The notes beneath the pieces were generated by a model. That model was not told where the DNA came from. It did not search any database and saw only the letters and a program-made list of their open reading frames with translations. Made by a program: the position numbers and the translations under genes. 64,000 nucleotides of DNA from a virus: positions 1 to 64,000 of IMG/VR virus record IMGVR_UViG_3300027797_000023; one strand, given 5' to 3'. Position 1 is the first letter of the stretch, and each line of letters begins with the position of its first letter. Below are positions 1-11,344 of the stretch, piece after piece.

Positions 1-3000
1 CAAAATTTAGAAAGATAGATACATTAGATTTTAGTAAGGTGTTTTTAAAGGTGGGTTTAAGTTCCACTTCCTATGGTGCTGCTGGTGCTACTTTTAGCTT
101 TGCTTCCACAGGAGATAAACTAAATCAAGGAAACATAATATTTACTTCATTTTCGTTTTTAGAATATTGCAATAGTGTATATAGAATGTCTGAATTGGTA
201 AACGTCGCGAGTGCAAACGCACAGCCACTGTCCTATGAACAGGACGACTATGCGCAGATGCCGGGTTTCGTAGAGGGTCCTTTTAAGCTTTTGTATAACA
301 GTATATTATACGGGCTGTATAGCAGGTCCCAGGCCACTAGGTCGGTGGACGTGCGATCTTCTCTGTATAATTTTGTCGGCCCATGGGAGTCTTCATGGGT
401 GATGGATGAGTCTGCATTAATGGACGACGAAAAGACAAAATACTTTACAAATTTACCATTACCGATGACGTCTTCCACTGAATCATTACCTTACCCGATA
501 AATTATGCAAGAGATTTAATTTCTCAAGACGATTCAATCAAAAAGTATTATCTAAAAAAAGTTTCAGAAACACTTCCAAGTTCAGTTGCAGCTCACTTAT
601 ATAATGATACCGTCATAAACGATAATACAGACTTCTATATAGAGATAACTAATCCAGATGTTATAGCATCTACCCTATCCTCTATCGGTTTGTTGTCAAC
701 TGTAAAAATAACAAATGTAGTTTTAGAAAATTTTCCATCAATTTATAGCTTATATAAAATACCAGATAAAAATCAAAAGCTTTTTGCTTTTACAGAAAAA
801 AAATCTAATATGATACAGGTACCAGAGGGTTATGGACCGTATGTCCTCAGGGAAATGGGTGAGTACAAGGTAGGTGGTAGTAGGTCTATAAACACTTCCA
901 TTAGTCCTTCTTCGTACTTCAAATCTTATCCTTTTAGATTTGCTACAAAATATTCTAGAATATCAACAGAGGAAAAAGCTACAGCTTTTAACGGTGTTCA
1001 AAAAACTAGGTTTAACTTAACCTATAAAGGTACTGGAGAAATAAGATCTGTAAAAGTTTATGGATCTGTAACAAGACATTATGCTGGTATAAATCATTTA
1101 GTCACGCATCCTGATCCATCCCAAGCTGATATAGAAATACCTGGCACAAACGTTGCCGACGTTCCATGTACTTCTATTCTTTCGGGAAGACAATCCGTGC
1201 TAACTGATATAAGCGGAATAAATTTTAAAAATTTTAATTACACTTGGGATATAGATGTTGCTCAAGACGGTTATCCAGTAGCAACTTGGCGTGTTGGGGC
1301 AAAGCATCCATACGTAAGATATATAAAAATTATGATGCATGTAGCAGGGTTGTATAAGATGCTATTGAAAGCAGAAGATAACAACACATACACCGCTGCA
1401 CTCAGCACCGCGGTAAAAACATTCCAGACTAAGTGTTCTACTGGCAATGTAATCGGTGGCGCTGCTGGTTTAGTCCCTAGAATCAAACTACTTTATCCAC
1501 CAGATGGTGTTGTAGACAGCGAAACAAAATCTTTAATGGCATATGTGCTAAAATTTTGGCAGCAGAATGAACCACAATACTATCAAAGAGTTGTAGATCT
1601 GGCTGGGCAATATGCTATACCTCAGTTTCCAGCAGCAGTTTTTAAGCAAATAGATGTATCAGAGATTAATTCCGGAAGTCCTTTTAGAAGAATTTCTTTT
1701 ACTGGTAATGTGTCTAATTCTCCTTCAACTGTAGAAGATTTTATATTTTTTAATATTCCACAACCAGAAAAATATGAGACAGTAAAAAAAATAAGAATTA
1801 CTTTAGACAGTGCGCCTTGGAATAAGGTTATAGCCGTAGCATGTGGCTACTCAAGTACCGATCCAATTCAGGGTGGAGCAAAAAAAATTGCAGCAGCAAG
1901 TGTTCATACTTCATATAAGGTTCATAAAACTTTGAATAAAGCTCCAGTTAACAATATTATTGAGATAGATTTATCTGGAGTATCAACTAAAGATTGCAGA
2001 CATTTTTATATAAGACTAAAAACTAATGGTAAGCAATTGGGTGGTAAGTATGGGGCATTGGCTGAGGGATTTGGCATAAAAGCAATAACGGCAGATATGG
2101 TCACCGCTAAGCTGTATCAGCGTCCACCAGACGATATCTCCGATGATCCGTTTAACTACACACTGCAGTACCAGGCGTTCCCAGATATTGTTGCTCCAGA
2201 ATTAGATGAGTTAGCTACTTTCTGGCTAACAGATGAGAAGGGTGATCCAGACCCCAACCTTTCGTGGAGTAATGGTAAATTGGTTAGTACCCTAGACAAG
2301 CATCTATTGTATGCAACACTGCCTGATAAATTTTACGGATGGGATAACACTGCTAGTAAATGGACGGAAGATGTAGTAAATTTATTTGTGGTTAATCCAG
2401 ATAATGGTTTAACGGAATTAACTTCTGTAATAAAATCCGTCAAAGAGGAGCCTAGAACAATAGCCTATAAGGATCAAATAGTCACTACGGACGTTTACAT
2501 AAATGCGGTTGGTGATTTAACTGAAGATTTTTCAAATGTTTCATCTCTTTCTCCGTTATCGATTCAATATACTCCAGCGTATTTGTCTGGAAAAAATATT
2601 TTGCTAAGAAGTGTAAGCTATTCTTATTTGGGAAAAAAATATTCTAAAACATTTGACACACCAATTATAGCCAATGATACATCTTTAAACAAACTATTAA
2701 ATGATTTAATTGTGCAGAATAAAAATGAAATAGATAAAGTAATGAACAATGGTATAACTGTTAACTTTGCTCAACCGTCTTTAATAACCCTTGATAAAGA
2801 TACTTCTGTAGAATTATCTAACGTAACTTCTTTAATTGGCTCTACTGCAATTTCTCCTGCAACAGCAATTACAACTACATATCATGGCGACATACCAAGT
2901 CCAATACAGGGTGGCGTTGTCCAGTGCACGGGAATTAAATTATCTACGTCAGCTACTTATTATAGCAATTCACAAACATATATATCCGAAGAAGAAATAA

Positions 3001-4610
3001 TAGATAATTATTCACTAATAACCGTAGCTGGTCAAAATATAGAAAAAGTTAGTTCTATCACGTCAAATGATGGAGTTGTATTATTGTGTGATTCTTCTGG
3101 AAAGCCAATTGGAATTCCATCTCCAGAAAATGTAAGGGCTGGTATAGTAACCGCTGCAGTTTATGACCCAAGCAAAAAATTTGATATTAACTATGGTTAT
3201 GTTTCTATAACCAATAAGTTGCTAGAGGAAAATGGATTTATATATGGATTTTATGATAAAAAAGAAAAAGAATTTATAGGTAAATTAGTTACTTATGGAG
3301 AGTTAATAACAAGAGGAATAAATAATATATATATATCAGCTATGGCTTTTGACGCAGATGGGAATGTGGATACTTCTATCAATTACGTCGGTGCTCAAAG
3401 TACAAATTCATTTAAACCTGTAACCATTAACCCTAAAATGATTGCCCCAGTTTATTCGGTAAAATATAATAATTCTTCAGCAATAAAAATAGTTGATATG
3501 AATGAATCGGTAGGAAAGAACGAAGCATGGCCGCTGAAGGTAAGTGTGGGTTCTTTTAATAAAGAAATTACTTTATCTAATAAACATATATTTACTGATT
3601 GGAAATCAAAGTATATAAATCAGACGCTATATTGCACCTACGATACATCTGTTGGATCCTTTTCTGAGAATTTTTCCAGGATTTATGGTAGAGGCTGCAA
3701 AGATATAGTTAACGAAATTCCTATAGTTATTTCTTCTAAGAAAATAAAACTTCGTCATTTTCCAATCCTATCTGTAGCTGTCCCGGTGGAAAAAGATACC
3801 GATACTTTAATCCCCGCTATAGTACCAGTTGTAGATGTCTACATTAGAGCTGATCAAACCTCATCATGGGTAAAAATTCCTCGTACTGAAATTCTCGATA
3901 TAGATGCAGAAAATGGTTATATAGAATTTGATAATCAAATAATTTCCTCTAACGAAAATCTTATCAAAGTTAATTATACGATTAAAGATACAGCGGCTTG
4001 GATATATCAGGTCGAGGGGCAAGAGGTTCCTCTTAATACATTTTTAAATTCAAAAACTATAGACGAGAATAAACCAATCTATATATATTTGTTGCCAACT
4101 AAAATAGATATCAACGATACACCAATGCATATATCAGATAATACAAAAAATGATGCACTTATTTCCGGCAGGAAACCATTAGTTAATTATGTTAATTCAT
4201 ATCCTGTTCATTTTACTTATGATTTTAATATTTTTGATCAGTACTCCTACTCCTATAACCCTATCGCCTTGATGCTTGGGGTCGTTTACATATCAAATTC
4301 TGATAAGAAATCATCTGTTAATATCTATGATATTAGAGTAAGAGGTGGAGGCATAACAGCAGACGCTCAATCCAGGGTAAGTATGGATCCAATCCATGGT
4401 TCCGATACTTATTGGGATATGTATTCCATTAACCCAAAGGCATACCCAAGGGGAGGGTATACGGTAATAAGAATGCCAGATTCAGTTAAAGACAATTTTA
4501 ATGATATACAAGAAATATATGATATAGTTAATAGGAATATTACTGCTGGCGTATCATTTGAGATACAAAATCCAGATGCTATCACATGGAGTACTAAAAC
4601 TTATGAATAA
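1..4610 (+). CDS. Large virion structural protein, 5' end outside window
   Basis: The frame is open from the window edge through the GTG at 39, so the true start lies upstream and at least 1,530 residues are encoded here. The product is beta-rich, with many Ser/Thr/Asn/Tyr and no signal peptide. A stretch encoded at about 1400-1545 (KTFQ...DGVVDSETKSL) resembles the peptidoglycan-binding-1 pattern; this is only a weak resemblance. It overlaps the next structural gene by 8 bases and heads a run of six co-directional large genes, which suggests a tail or baseplate component. No in-frame CGG was found. The exact role is not recognised. Confidence 0.7.
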   Translation, partial: KFRKIDTLDFSKVFLKVGLSSTSYGAAGATFSFASTGDKLNQGNIIFTSFSFLEYCNSVYRMSELVNVASANAQPLSYEQDDYAQMPGFVEGPFKLLYNSILYGLYSRSQATRSVDVRSSLYNFVGPWESSWVMDESALMDDEKTKYFTNLPLPMTSSTESLPYPINYARDLISQDDSIKKYYLKKVSETLPSSVAAHLYNDTVINDNTDFYIEITNPDVIASTLSSIGLLSTVKITNVVLENFPSIYSLYKIPDKNQKLFAFTEKKSNMIQVPEGYGPYVLREMGEYKVGGSRSINTSISPSSYFKSYPFRFATKYSRISTEEKATAFNGVQKTRFNLTYKGTGEIRSVKVYGSVTRHYAGINHLVTHPDPSQADIEIPGTNVADVPCTSILSGRQSVLTDISGINFKNFNYTWDIDVAQDGYPVATWRVGAKHPYVRYIKIMMHVAGLYKMLLKAEDNNTYTAALSTAVKTFQTKCSTGNVIGGAAGLVPRIKLLYPPDGVVDSETKSLMAYVLKFWQQNEPQYYQRVVDLAGQYAIPQFPAAVFKQIDVSEINSGSPFRRISFTGNVSNSPSTVEDFIFFNIPQPEKYETVKKIRITLDSAPWNKVIAVACGYSSTDPIQGGAKKIAAASVHTSYKVHKTLNKAPVNNIIEIDLSGVSTKDCRHFYIRLKTNGKQLGGKYGALAEGFGIKAITADMVTAKLYQRPPDDISDDPFNYTLQYQAFPDIVAPELDELATFWLTDEKGDPDPNLSWSNGKLVSTLDKHLLYATLPDKFYGWDNTASKWTEDVVNLFVVNPDNGLTELTSVIKSVKEEPRTIAYKDQIVTTDVYINAVGDLTEDFSNVSSLSPLSIQYTPAYLSGKNILLRSVSYSYLGKKYSKTFDTPIIANDTSLNKLLNDLIVQNKNEIDKVMNNGITVNFAQPSLITLDKDTSVELSNVTSLIGSTAISPATAITTTYHGDIPSPIQGGVVQCTGIKLSTSATYYSNSQTYISEEEIIDNYSLITVAGQNIEKVSSITSNDGVVLLCDSSGKPIGIPSPENVRAGIVTAAVYDPSKKFDINYGYVSITNKLLEENGFIYGFYDKKEKEFIGKLVTYGELITRGINNIYISAMAFDADGNVDTSINYVGAQSTNSFKPVTINPKMIAPVYSVKYNNSSAIKIVDMNESVGKNEAWPLKVSVGSFNKEITLSNKHIFTDWKSKYINQTLYCTYDTSVGSFSENFSRIYGRGCKDIVNEIPIVISSKKIKLRHFPILSVAVPVEKDTDTLIPAIVPVVDVYIRADQTSSWVKIPRTEILDIDAENGYIEFDNQIISSNENLIKVNYTIKDTAAWIYQVEGQEVPLNTFLNSKTIDENKPIYIYLLPTKIDINDTPMHISDNTKNDALISGRKPLVNYVNSYPVHFTYDFNIFDQYSYSYNPIALMLGVVYISNSDKKSSVNIYDIRVRGGGITADAQSRVSMDPIHGSDTYWDMYSINPKAYPRGGYTVIRMPDSVKDNFNDIQEIYDIVNRNITAGVSFEIQNPDAITWSTKTYE

Positions 4611-7251
4611 GTTTCTTCCAACTATAATCAACACATTATCCAAAAATACACAGTCTACAATTTCATCCTTAATCAGTGAGATGAAGCAAAGTAAACAAGA
4701 TATACCCGGCCTAGTATCCAGGTTGAATTCTTTTAGAATTGATACAGGTTTTTCGACTACAACTATAAAGTCTTTTGATAAATTAGATAAACAAATATTG
4801 GTTGATATATTTAAAGATATAGATTTAAGGGTAAAATCTCATTACGCATCTGCAAATACAGTGAATTTATTAATTAATTCAATGATTGATATTTTTTCTT
4901 CTGAAATAGAAAAAGTAGAAAAAGATATTAAAACCTTAGAAACATTTATAGATAATTATGAATATATATCTGGTAAAGATGATCTTTTTAATTCTAATTA
5001 TGTAGAAAAATTTGACAATTTTATGAATGATTATAGATCAGATGGATATAATTTTGATCTATTTGATAGAGATGGAAATTTATTTAGTTCTGACGGTAAT
5101 GGTTTTATTGATACAAAATTGGGCCTATTTAAAATAGGTAATAGTATTTCAAGAAAAAATTATATTAATTTGGTAGATGATTATAGCATCACTACAAATT
5201 ATGATCCATATAAAACTACTGATACTGGTTTTGAATCTGTATACAACGATGTATATACTGATTCTTGGAGTGTAACTGTAAAATCTCCATTCATTTTGAC
5301 ATCTAAATTATCAGGATACTCTAAATATATACCATATGATACAAAATATATAACTGGGGCACAAACAGCTATAGAGATAACACTAGCATATCCCGTAAGT
5401 ATGGACTCAATAGTAATAACTCCTAATTCAGGAGAAAATTTACAGTTAATGCAGTTGGTTTTAGTTTCCGGTTTAGATCCAACTGTTTGGGAAGTAAATT
5501 CTGACCCACTAAATCTCGAAGACAATGATGATATTACCATTCTGCCGATTGAAGGGAATGTGGAGTATGGGGTTTTGTCACAGCCAAGAATAATAAATTC
5601 AAATACGGAAATTATGTTTACAAAAACTTCAGTAAGTAAGATAATAATAATATTAAATCAACAAACATATACTAGAACAAAAAATAGCCCAATAAAAAGT
5701 GAAGTCAATGGGGTAGGATTATATAACACCGCAAAAATTATTAAAACTATAAAGAATAGCAATACTGATAAGATTCAAAATCTAGCGTATAATGTGTTTC
5801 TAAATAATAATGATTATAAAAAAATTACAAGGAATTCATATAATAAAATAGATGATTATTATACGTATAAATACCCGTGCATTGATCAAACCTTCTCTTC
5901 AGTAAATCGTTATAATGATTACTTGTATGAAAATTTTTCGATGGATTCAACAAGCATCTTGCCAAATAATATGATTTCAGATCTTTTTAGAAATCTTTTT
6001 TCTACCGCCATCGGTGATAGAGGAGAAATTTTTGAGAATTCAGTTTATATTAATTCTGATTCAAATATAAATTCAAGTTTTAATTTTAGTAAAATGGGAT
6101 TTCTAGTAACGCAAAATATAAACAATATTCCAAATCAAATTTCTGGTAATAAGCCACTAAAATATAAGTGGAAAAATGATCTACTAAAGACACTACTTAA
6201 CACTGCAGATGTTGATGGCTATCAGTATTCATTCTCTATAAAATCAATTGATCTTTGTGAAATTATTCCTTCGGAAAATGTAAAAGCTTGTTTTGTGAGT
6301 AGGAAGATTCCCTTTAATGGTTACCCTATGGCGATCAAATGCAGACTAGTAAAGAACGCTAACGAATTTAATATTCTAAATCAGAATCTAAATCTAAAGA
6401 ATGCGGTATCGTATGAGGTGTCCATCTCAAATGAAGACGTTATAAGAAGCGAGCAAAATTGGATACCAATTTGTGAATCTGGGGTTAGCCTTATTGATTC
6501 AGAAGTTTTATTTTTTGATGAGCAAAGCTTTTCTGCTAAGACCAGATTTCCATTAAGGCCGGATACATTTAAATTATATAAAAATGGAATACCCATAAAT
6601 GCAAAAGAATACAAAATACTTCCATCTGGAGATATTATTTTGCAAAATGTTATTAAAAATTCTATTTATGTATGTTCTTATTATATAAATTTATCTTTAT
6701 ATGATGTGGATAACTTAGATTTTCTAAGGTTAGGTTTATTAAATGAATCATTAAAATCAGCCAACGATGGGAGTTCTCCTGGGGAATTGTTTAGTGGTAC
6801 CGATTCATCTGGCAGAATTAAACTAAGTAATATGCCGTATGTTAATACGAGTGGTCTAGATACCGCAATATACAGTGAGCTAATCGGAACAATTTTCCAG
6901 GGTAATCAAAATGGGTACTCTCCGATTAAAGTGCTAATGCCAGACGGTTCTTATGCTATAAATCTAACGAATTACACTGGGAGTAACATCTTTCCGCAAT
7001 TCCGCAATTCAAATTCCTTATATTATTTTATACAAAATGGAAGAAATATTATCTTTAATAAACCAGTTATTGGAGATGTTATAGTATCTTATGATTACTT
7101 GGCAGATACTATAAGGTTTAGGTTGATAATAAGGAAGAACATACCTGATACAACATATTCTGGATCTGTAGATGCGGTATTGCTAAAGGCAAAAACAAAA
7201 AATTATGATCCATATTATGATAAATTAACCAAAGTTATATCAAACAGTTAA
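4603..7251 (+). CDS. Large virion structural protein (tail/baseplate type)
   Basis: About 882 residues. I place the start at ATG 4603 (MNKFLPTI), which overlaps the stop of the previous gene, rather than at upstream codons buried inside it. The N-terminal 150 residues look helical (SSLISEMKQ, EIEKVEKDIKTLE); the rest is beta-rich with repeated Tyr/Asn-rich segments. It resembles its three downstream neighbours in having a helical N-terminus followed by beta-sandwich-like repeats. This is inferred to be a baseplate or tail-tip protein; no enzyme motif is visible. The family is not recognised. Confidence 0.65.
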   Translation: MNKFLPTIINTLSKNTQSTISSLISEMKQSKQDIPGLVSRLNSFRIDTGFSTTTIKSFDKLDKQILVDIFKDIDLRVKSHYASANTVNLLINSMIDIFSSEIEKVEKDIKTLETFIDNYEYISGKDDLFNSNYVEKFDNFMNDYRSDGYNFDLFDRDGNLFSSDGNGFIDTKLGLFKIGNSISRKNYINLVDDYSITTNYDPYKTTDTGFESVYNDVYTDSWSVTVKSPFILTSKLSGYSKYIPYDTKYITGAQTAIEITLAYPVSMDSIVITPNSGENLQLMQLVLVSGLDPTVWEVNSDPLNLEDNDDITILPIEGNVEYGVLSQPRIINSNTEIMFTKTSVSKIIIILNQQTYTRTKNSPIKSEVNGVGLYNTAKIIKTIKNSNTDKIQNLAYNVFLNNNDYKKITRNSYNKIDDYYTYKYPCIDQTFSSVNRYNDYLYENFSMDSTSILPNNMISDLFRNLFSTAIGDRGEIFENSVYINSDSNINSSFNFSKMGFLVTQNINNIPNQISGNKPLKYKWKNDLLKTLLNTADVDGYQYSFSIKSIDLCEIIPSENVKACFVSRKIPFNGYPMAIKCRLVKNANEFNILNQNLNLKNAVSYEVSISNEDVIRSEQNWIPICESGVSLIDSEVLFFDEQSFSAKTRFPLRPDTFKLYKNGIPINAKEYKILPSGDIILQNVIKNSIYVCSYYINLSLYDVDNLDFLRLGLLNESLKSANDGSSPGELFSGTDSSGRIKLSNMPYVNTSGLDTAIYSELIGTIFQGNQNGYSPIKVLMPDGSYAINLTNYTGSNIFPQFRNSNSLYYFIQNGRNIIFNKPVIGDVIVSYDYLADTIRFRLIIRKNIPDTTYSGSVDAVLLKAKTKNYDPYYDKLTKVISNS

Positions 7252-7261
7252 GAACAAAAAC

Positions 7262-9184
7262 ATGACTCAACTTTCCCCAATAACATTAATATATGATCAA
7301 GTGGCTATTGCTATATCGGGCATATTAAATAGATACAATAAAGGAGAATATGTCACAAAAGAAGATATTTTAAATGATTTTAATAAAACTCTAGTCGACG
7401 TATATGAGAAGGTGAATTCCCCTAAATCGCAATTGCAACTTTTCACCAAAGGAGAACCGCCATCTTCTGTAAAAATGAATAAATATATTAACACTCTCAT
7501 GGATGATATAAACGTTTCTGCTAAGCAATTAGATTTTTTAAGCGCTAAAGCAATAAGTGTTTTTAATTTATTTACTTCAGAAGTGGAAAATGAAAAAAAA
7601 TATTCAGAAAGAATTTTTTCAAAAACAAAAATTCTGCAGTTGTATAGCTCTAGCCCAGCAAATGACATTGTATATAATGGAGATTCATTTGAAAACGCAG
7701 ACTATATAAATTATTCTAAAGTTAATGTAAATCAAAATCCAATGATAACAAACGGTTTTGCAACTGTTCGTATAAAAAATGGTTCAAAAGCTTGGTCGCC
7801 AAATAAAGTTAGTGTTTTAAAATCTAATGGTTTTATAGGCAATAATAATGTGGCTATAAAAAAACAAAATGTTGTTTCTGGTTTGAATTACGAATACGAT
7901 TTTTTTAATTCTCCAAGTTCTTCTAATGTTTTAAATATTGTAGATTCAAATCCAGCATCATACTTTGTGTACGAGGCATTAAATGTGGAAAAATCTGATG
8001 GTGTGGACAGAAGTCAGCTAGAGTTCAGCTACATAGTCGATGACACAACGCTTGTCAATGCAGAAAAAAATAGTTTAATTAATTGGTCAGAGCATGACAT
8101 GAAAGAGCCCTTAGTGTTAGACCTTCTGATAGAATCTGGAGTATCTCAGAAGGCAAATTCTATTACGATACTTCCTTATTTTGATTCATCTAAAATTATA
8201 AAGATAAAAAAAATAGAAATTACTGATACTGCGGGTGTAACAGAAAATATTTTAGATTCAGAATTTTATATAGGTTTTTCTTTAGAATATTTAACTAACG
8301 AATCTTTCAGAAACTACTCTTTGAACTCAGGTACATTTTTCTTCTCTGAAAGAAACGTAAAGGAATGTAGAGTAATTATTGAGCAAGTTTATTATCAAGA
8401 TGTAGAAATAGCTCATAATTACTGGTCTACTAATTATGAATTTGGAAACTTAGACAATAGCCCATTCCATGGGTCGTTAAGATTTAACCCAGAAACCTTG
8501 AGCAAGGATCTGTATCATAAAGTTAGCTATGATAAGACTCTCGTAGTGCCCATGTTGACTAACCCTAATATTTTTAAAAAAGACAATATCTTAAATCAAA
8601 ATATTGCAGTATCTATATTATCAAATAACCAAAAAAATTCTTCTAGTCTTTCAGAGGAAACATTTTCTATCCCATTAAAAATTAACCAAGAAATTCTTCC
8701 AGCTAAAAGAATGTCCATAGGGATAAGGGATATAGGTTTATCTTACCAGGAATACGAAAGCACGGCAGAAATAGTTTCTAAGGTTTACAATTTTGATCTT
8801 CCAGTTGAATCAATAATGCTTGACATAGAAAGTAACCATAGTGTAATTGCGAGTACAGGTGGGTATATACAAGCTTTCATATCAGTAGATGATGGCGAAA
8901 AGTATATAGAGATATCACCTGTCCAAGAGGGGTATTCATACGGTGTTGTATCTGGATCTTCTATACCAGAAATAATAGCTTTTAATCAAAATATAGCAGA
9001 AGGATTTAAGCTTCCTGGGGTAATGTATCTGAACTCTCCAAAGGCTACTATTAACAAAGTGGTATATAATATACCTAAACAAGTAAAGAGTATAGTAGTT
9101 AAGCTTAGACTGGTAAAAGGATCTACAAATCTGGCTCCGATTATCTACTCTTACAAATTGGCAGCTAAGGTTAAGCAGATATGA
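7262..9184 (+). CDS. Large virion structural protein (tail/baseplate type)
   Basis: 640 residues, starting 10 bases after the previous stop. It has a helical N-terminal region (about 1-120) followed by beta-rich segments. The pattern of a segment ending in an exposed loop, then xxLxLDLLIES and ANSITILPYF (about residues 280-310) recalls discoidin-like beta-sandwiches, and similar patterns recur in the two following large genes. Its last 4 bases overlap the next start (ATGA type), so the genes are translationally coupled. Inferred to be part of a baseplate/tail assembly; function unknown. Confidence 0.65.
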   Translation: MTQLSPITLIYDQVAIAISGILNRYNKGEYVTKEDILNDFNKTLVDVYEKVNSPKSQLQLFTKGEPPSSVKMNKYINTLMDDINVSAKQLDFLSAKAISVFNLFTSEVENEKKYSERIFSKTKILQLYSSSPANDIVYNGDSFENADYINYSKVNVNQNPMITNGFATVRIKNGSKAWSPNKVSVLKSNGFIGNNNVAIKKQNVVSGLNYEYDFFNSPSSSNVLNIVDSNPASYFVYEALNVEKSDGVDRSQLEFSYIVDDTTLVNAEKNSLINWSEHDMKEPLVLDLLIESGVSQKANSITILPYFDSSKIIKIKKIEITDTAGVTENILDSEFYIGFSLEYLTNESFRNYSLNSGTFFFSERNVKECRVIIEQVYYQDVEIAHNYWSTNYEFGNLDNSPFHGSLRFNPETLSKDLYHKVSYDKTLVVPMLTNPNIFKKDNILNQNIAVSILSNNQKNSSSLSEETFSIPLKINQEILPAKRMSIGIRDIGLSYQEYESTAEIVSKVYNFDLPVESIMLDIESNHSVIASTGGYIQAFISVDDGEKYIEISPVQEGYSYGVVSGSSIPEIIAFNQNIAEGFKLPGVMYLNSPKATINKVVYNIPKQVKSIVVKLRLVKGSTNLAPIIYSYKLAAKVKQI

Positions 9185-11304
9185 ACATTTCCACAGTGCA
9201 AAAAAGAAGACTTCTTGAGCATATTTATAAATCGTTTTATTCTAGTGGCGTAAAACCTACCGATCAGCAAATCAAAAAAGCATTTAGTGATTGGTTCACT
9301 ACAAATAAACCAGGTTTTCCTGTAGGTATAGATTATGTGGCCCTGCAATCTTCCAGAGCAACGAGTGCAGATCTGCTTAACGAGATAATGATAAATAATT
9401 TATATAACATAGATATATTATACGATACAATTTTAGAGAATAATGATGAACTATTTGGCGTTGTTACTGCCCTTAATAGGATTATTGATAATTTAAAAAA
9501 TAGAAGAAAAATGTTAGAATCTAAAATCGATGATTTATTATTTACAAATAATAATACTGATGGATATTTTTATTCATATACAGAAAATTTTTCTTCTATT
9601 TTAAATATTGATACTTTTTTTAGCACTGGATACGTAGATGTGGGTTTGGGCTCTGCTTCCATGAGCCCCCAGGTCTCTGGCAGGTATACTATTTTTGCGG
9701 TAGATAATCTGTCCAATTTAACTCCTTCAATATCACTATACGAAAATGGTGTTAAGGTAAGCTCAGTCGTAGACGCGACAGATTTTAATAATATTTTTGA
9801 TGGGTTAAATGATACTTACTGGATGAAAGAACATCGAACAGTTGCACCAGTGCCAGTTTCTGTAGGTATAAGTATCCCAATATCTAGCAATGCTATTATC
9901 TCTAAGGTGGAAGGGTATCTATCCACGTCTTCTCCGGTGATAATACAATTGAGGGTCTCATATTCTGATGGATCTCCAGATGATTTTTATATTAAATCAT
10001 CTGCATCTGATTATAGTTCTTTTTCTTTTTCAATTAAACCAAAAAATTATTCTAATATAGAATTAACAATGGTAAAAAATGAACCTGATTTCATAGACAA
10101 TAATTCTTTATCACCATATGTTTACAGGATGGGTCTTAGGGATCTAATAATTGGCTCTAATACGGTCGCTAAGACAGGGACAATAGTATCTAAGCCTATA
10201 AGTCTTCCAGGGAATACTAACCAGCAAATATTTATTGATGCTGTTTCAATTTCCGTAGAGGAACAATTTATTAATGATGGTGTAATCCAATATTATGTTT
10301 CGCAAGATAACCTAAAGGCAACTTCTATATCAGATTTTAATTGGATCCCAATATCTCCTTCTGGTTCAGAAAATGCTGGTTTCCCTTCTGTTGTCAACTT
10401 TAATGGTTCAACAAAGAACATTGTGTATATCTCACAAACTCCAAAACAAAATCAGTTAGGGTTTATACCGATAAGCACAGATGCTAAAAATATTAACGAC
10501 CTTAATCCTACTACAAAGATATATGCAGGCAAACAAGTGTATAGAATTGCGGCTTTAAGCTTAGAGGAAAGTTATAATAATCCAGTATTGCTTGGAAACG
10601 TAGACTCGTTCAAGCATTATTATACGCTTGATGGTGCTCTATCTAGGTACCAGGATACAGATACTTGGATTAAGGAAATCAATAGTTTAGACAGCAATCT
10701 GCTATCAAATAATTTAACTGAACAATTGGGCAATATTGCTCCGGGTATTAACTCTCCTTCTTCTGGTTATATAAAAACTAAAATTATTACCGATAAACCA
10801 ATAACAATAAGAGGCGATGTAGTAAAGTCTATAAACAGTTTTAACTTAGCTATATATCTTAATGGATTAAATATAGCTAATTTGCCAGCAGGAAAATTAG
10901 ATCAAAGTATTCAGTGGGATTTATTAGAAGGTTTAAATGAGATAGTTATTACCTATGATAAGCCAGTATCTGGGCCGGTATCGTTCAGTCTTATTGAGGG
11001 CGAAAATCTATCGACGTATGGATCTATCTTTACTGACTACTTTTTTTACTTGGACAAATTTAATTTTATGAATAGAAATATGGATGATAATTTATACTTT
11101 ACAATTGACGCACCATACGGAAGGAAGGAAATACTTGCATCTTCCCCTATTAATAGTCTGTCTAGGTTTAGTTATATCTCAAAAGAAGCAGCATATGCAC
11201 CTGCGGCCATAAGATATAGGGTCGATTTTGCTAGGTTTAATAATCCTTTTTCTGCTCCTAAATTAGATTCTTTAAAAATAAAGTTTAAACATAAAGACTT
11301 ATAA
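9181..11304 (+). CDS. Large virion structural protein (tail/baseplate type)
   Basis: 707 residues; ATG 9181 overlaps the stop of the previous gene in an ATGA arrangement. The N-terminal 130 residues are helical. They are followed by a beta-rich segment with a tryptophan-containing loop (NDTYWMKEH, about residue 218) before a VPVSVGISIPI strand pattern, similar to the IWSRTV/LMLYFKLP pattern in the gene at 11751. It probably contains discoidin-like modules. No catalytic motif. Inferred tail or baseplate protein. Confidence 0.65.
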   Translation: MNISTVQKRRLLEHIYKSFYSSGVKPTDQQIKKAFSDWFTTNKPGFPVGIDYVALQSSRATSADLLNEIMINNLYNIDILYDTILENNDELFGVVTALNRIIDNLKNRRKMLESKIDDLLFTNNNTDGYFYSYTENFSSILNIDTFFSTGYVDVGLGSASMSPQVSGRYTIFAVDNLSNLTPSISLYENGVKVSSVVDATDFNNIFDGLNDTYWMKEHRTVAPVPVSVGISIPISSNAIISKVEGYLSTSSPVIIQLRVSYSDGSPDDFYIKSSASDYSSFSFSIKPKNYSNIELTMVKNEPDFIDNNSLSPYVYRMGLRDLIIGSNTVAKTGTIVSKPISLPGNTNQQIFIDAVSISVEEQFINDGVIQYYVSQDNLKATSISDFNWIPISPSGSENAGFPSVVNFNGSTKNIVYISQTPKQNQLGFIPISTDAKNINDLNPTTKIYAGKQVYRIAALSLEESYNNPVLLGNVDSFKHYYTLDGALSRYQDTDTWIKEINSLDSNLLSNNLTEQLGNIAPGINSPSSGYIKTKIITDKPITIRGDVVKSINSFNLAIYLNGLNIANLPAGKLDQSIQWDLLEGLNEIVITYDKPVSGPVSFSLIEGENLSTYGSIFTDYFFYLDKFNFMNRNMDDNLYFTIDAPYGRKEILASSPINSLSRFSYISKEAAYAPAAIRYRVDFARFNNPFSAPKLDSLKIKFKHKDL

Positions 11305-11344
11305 AAATTTTTGATATTTACTACTATACTAAAAGGCGACAAAT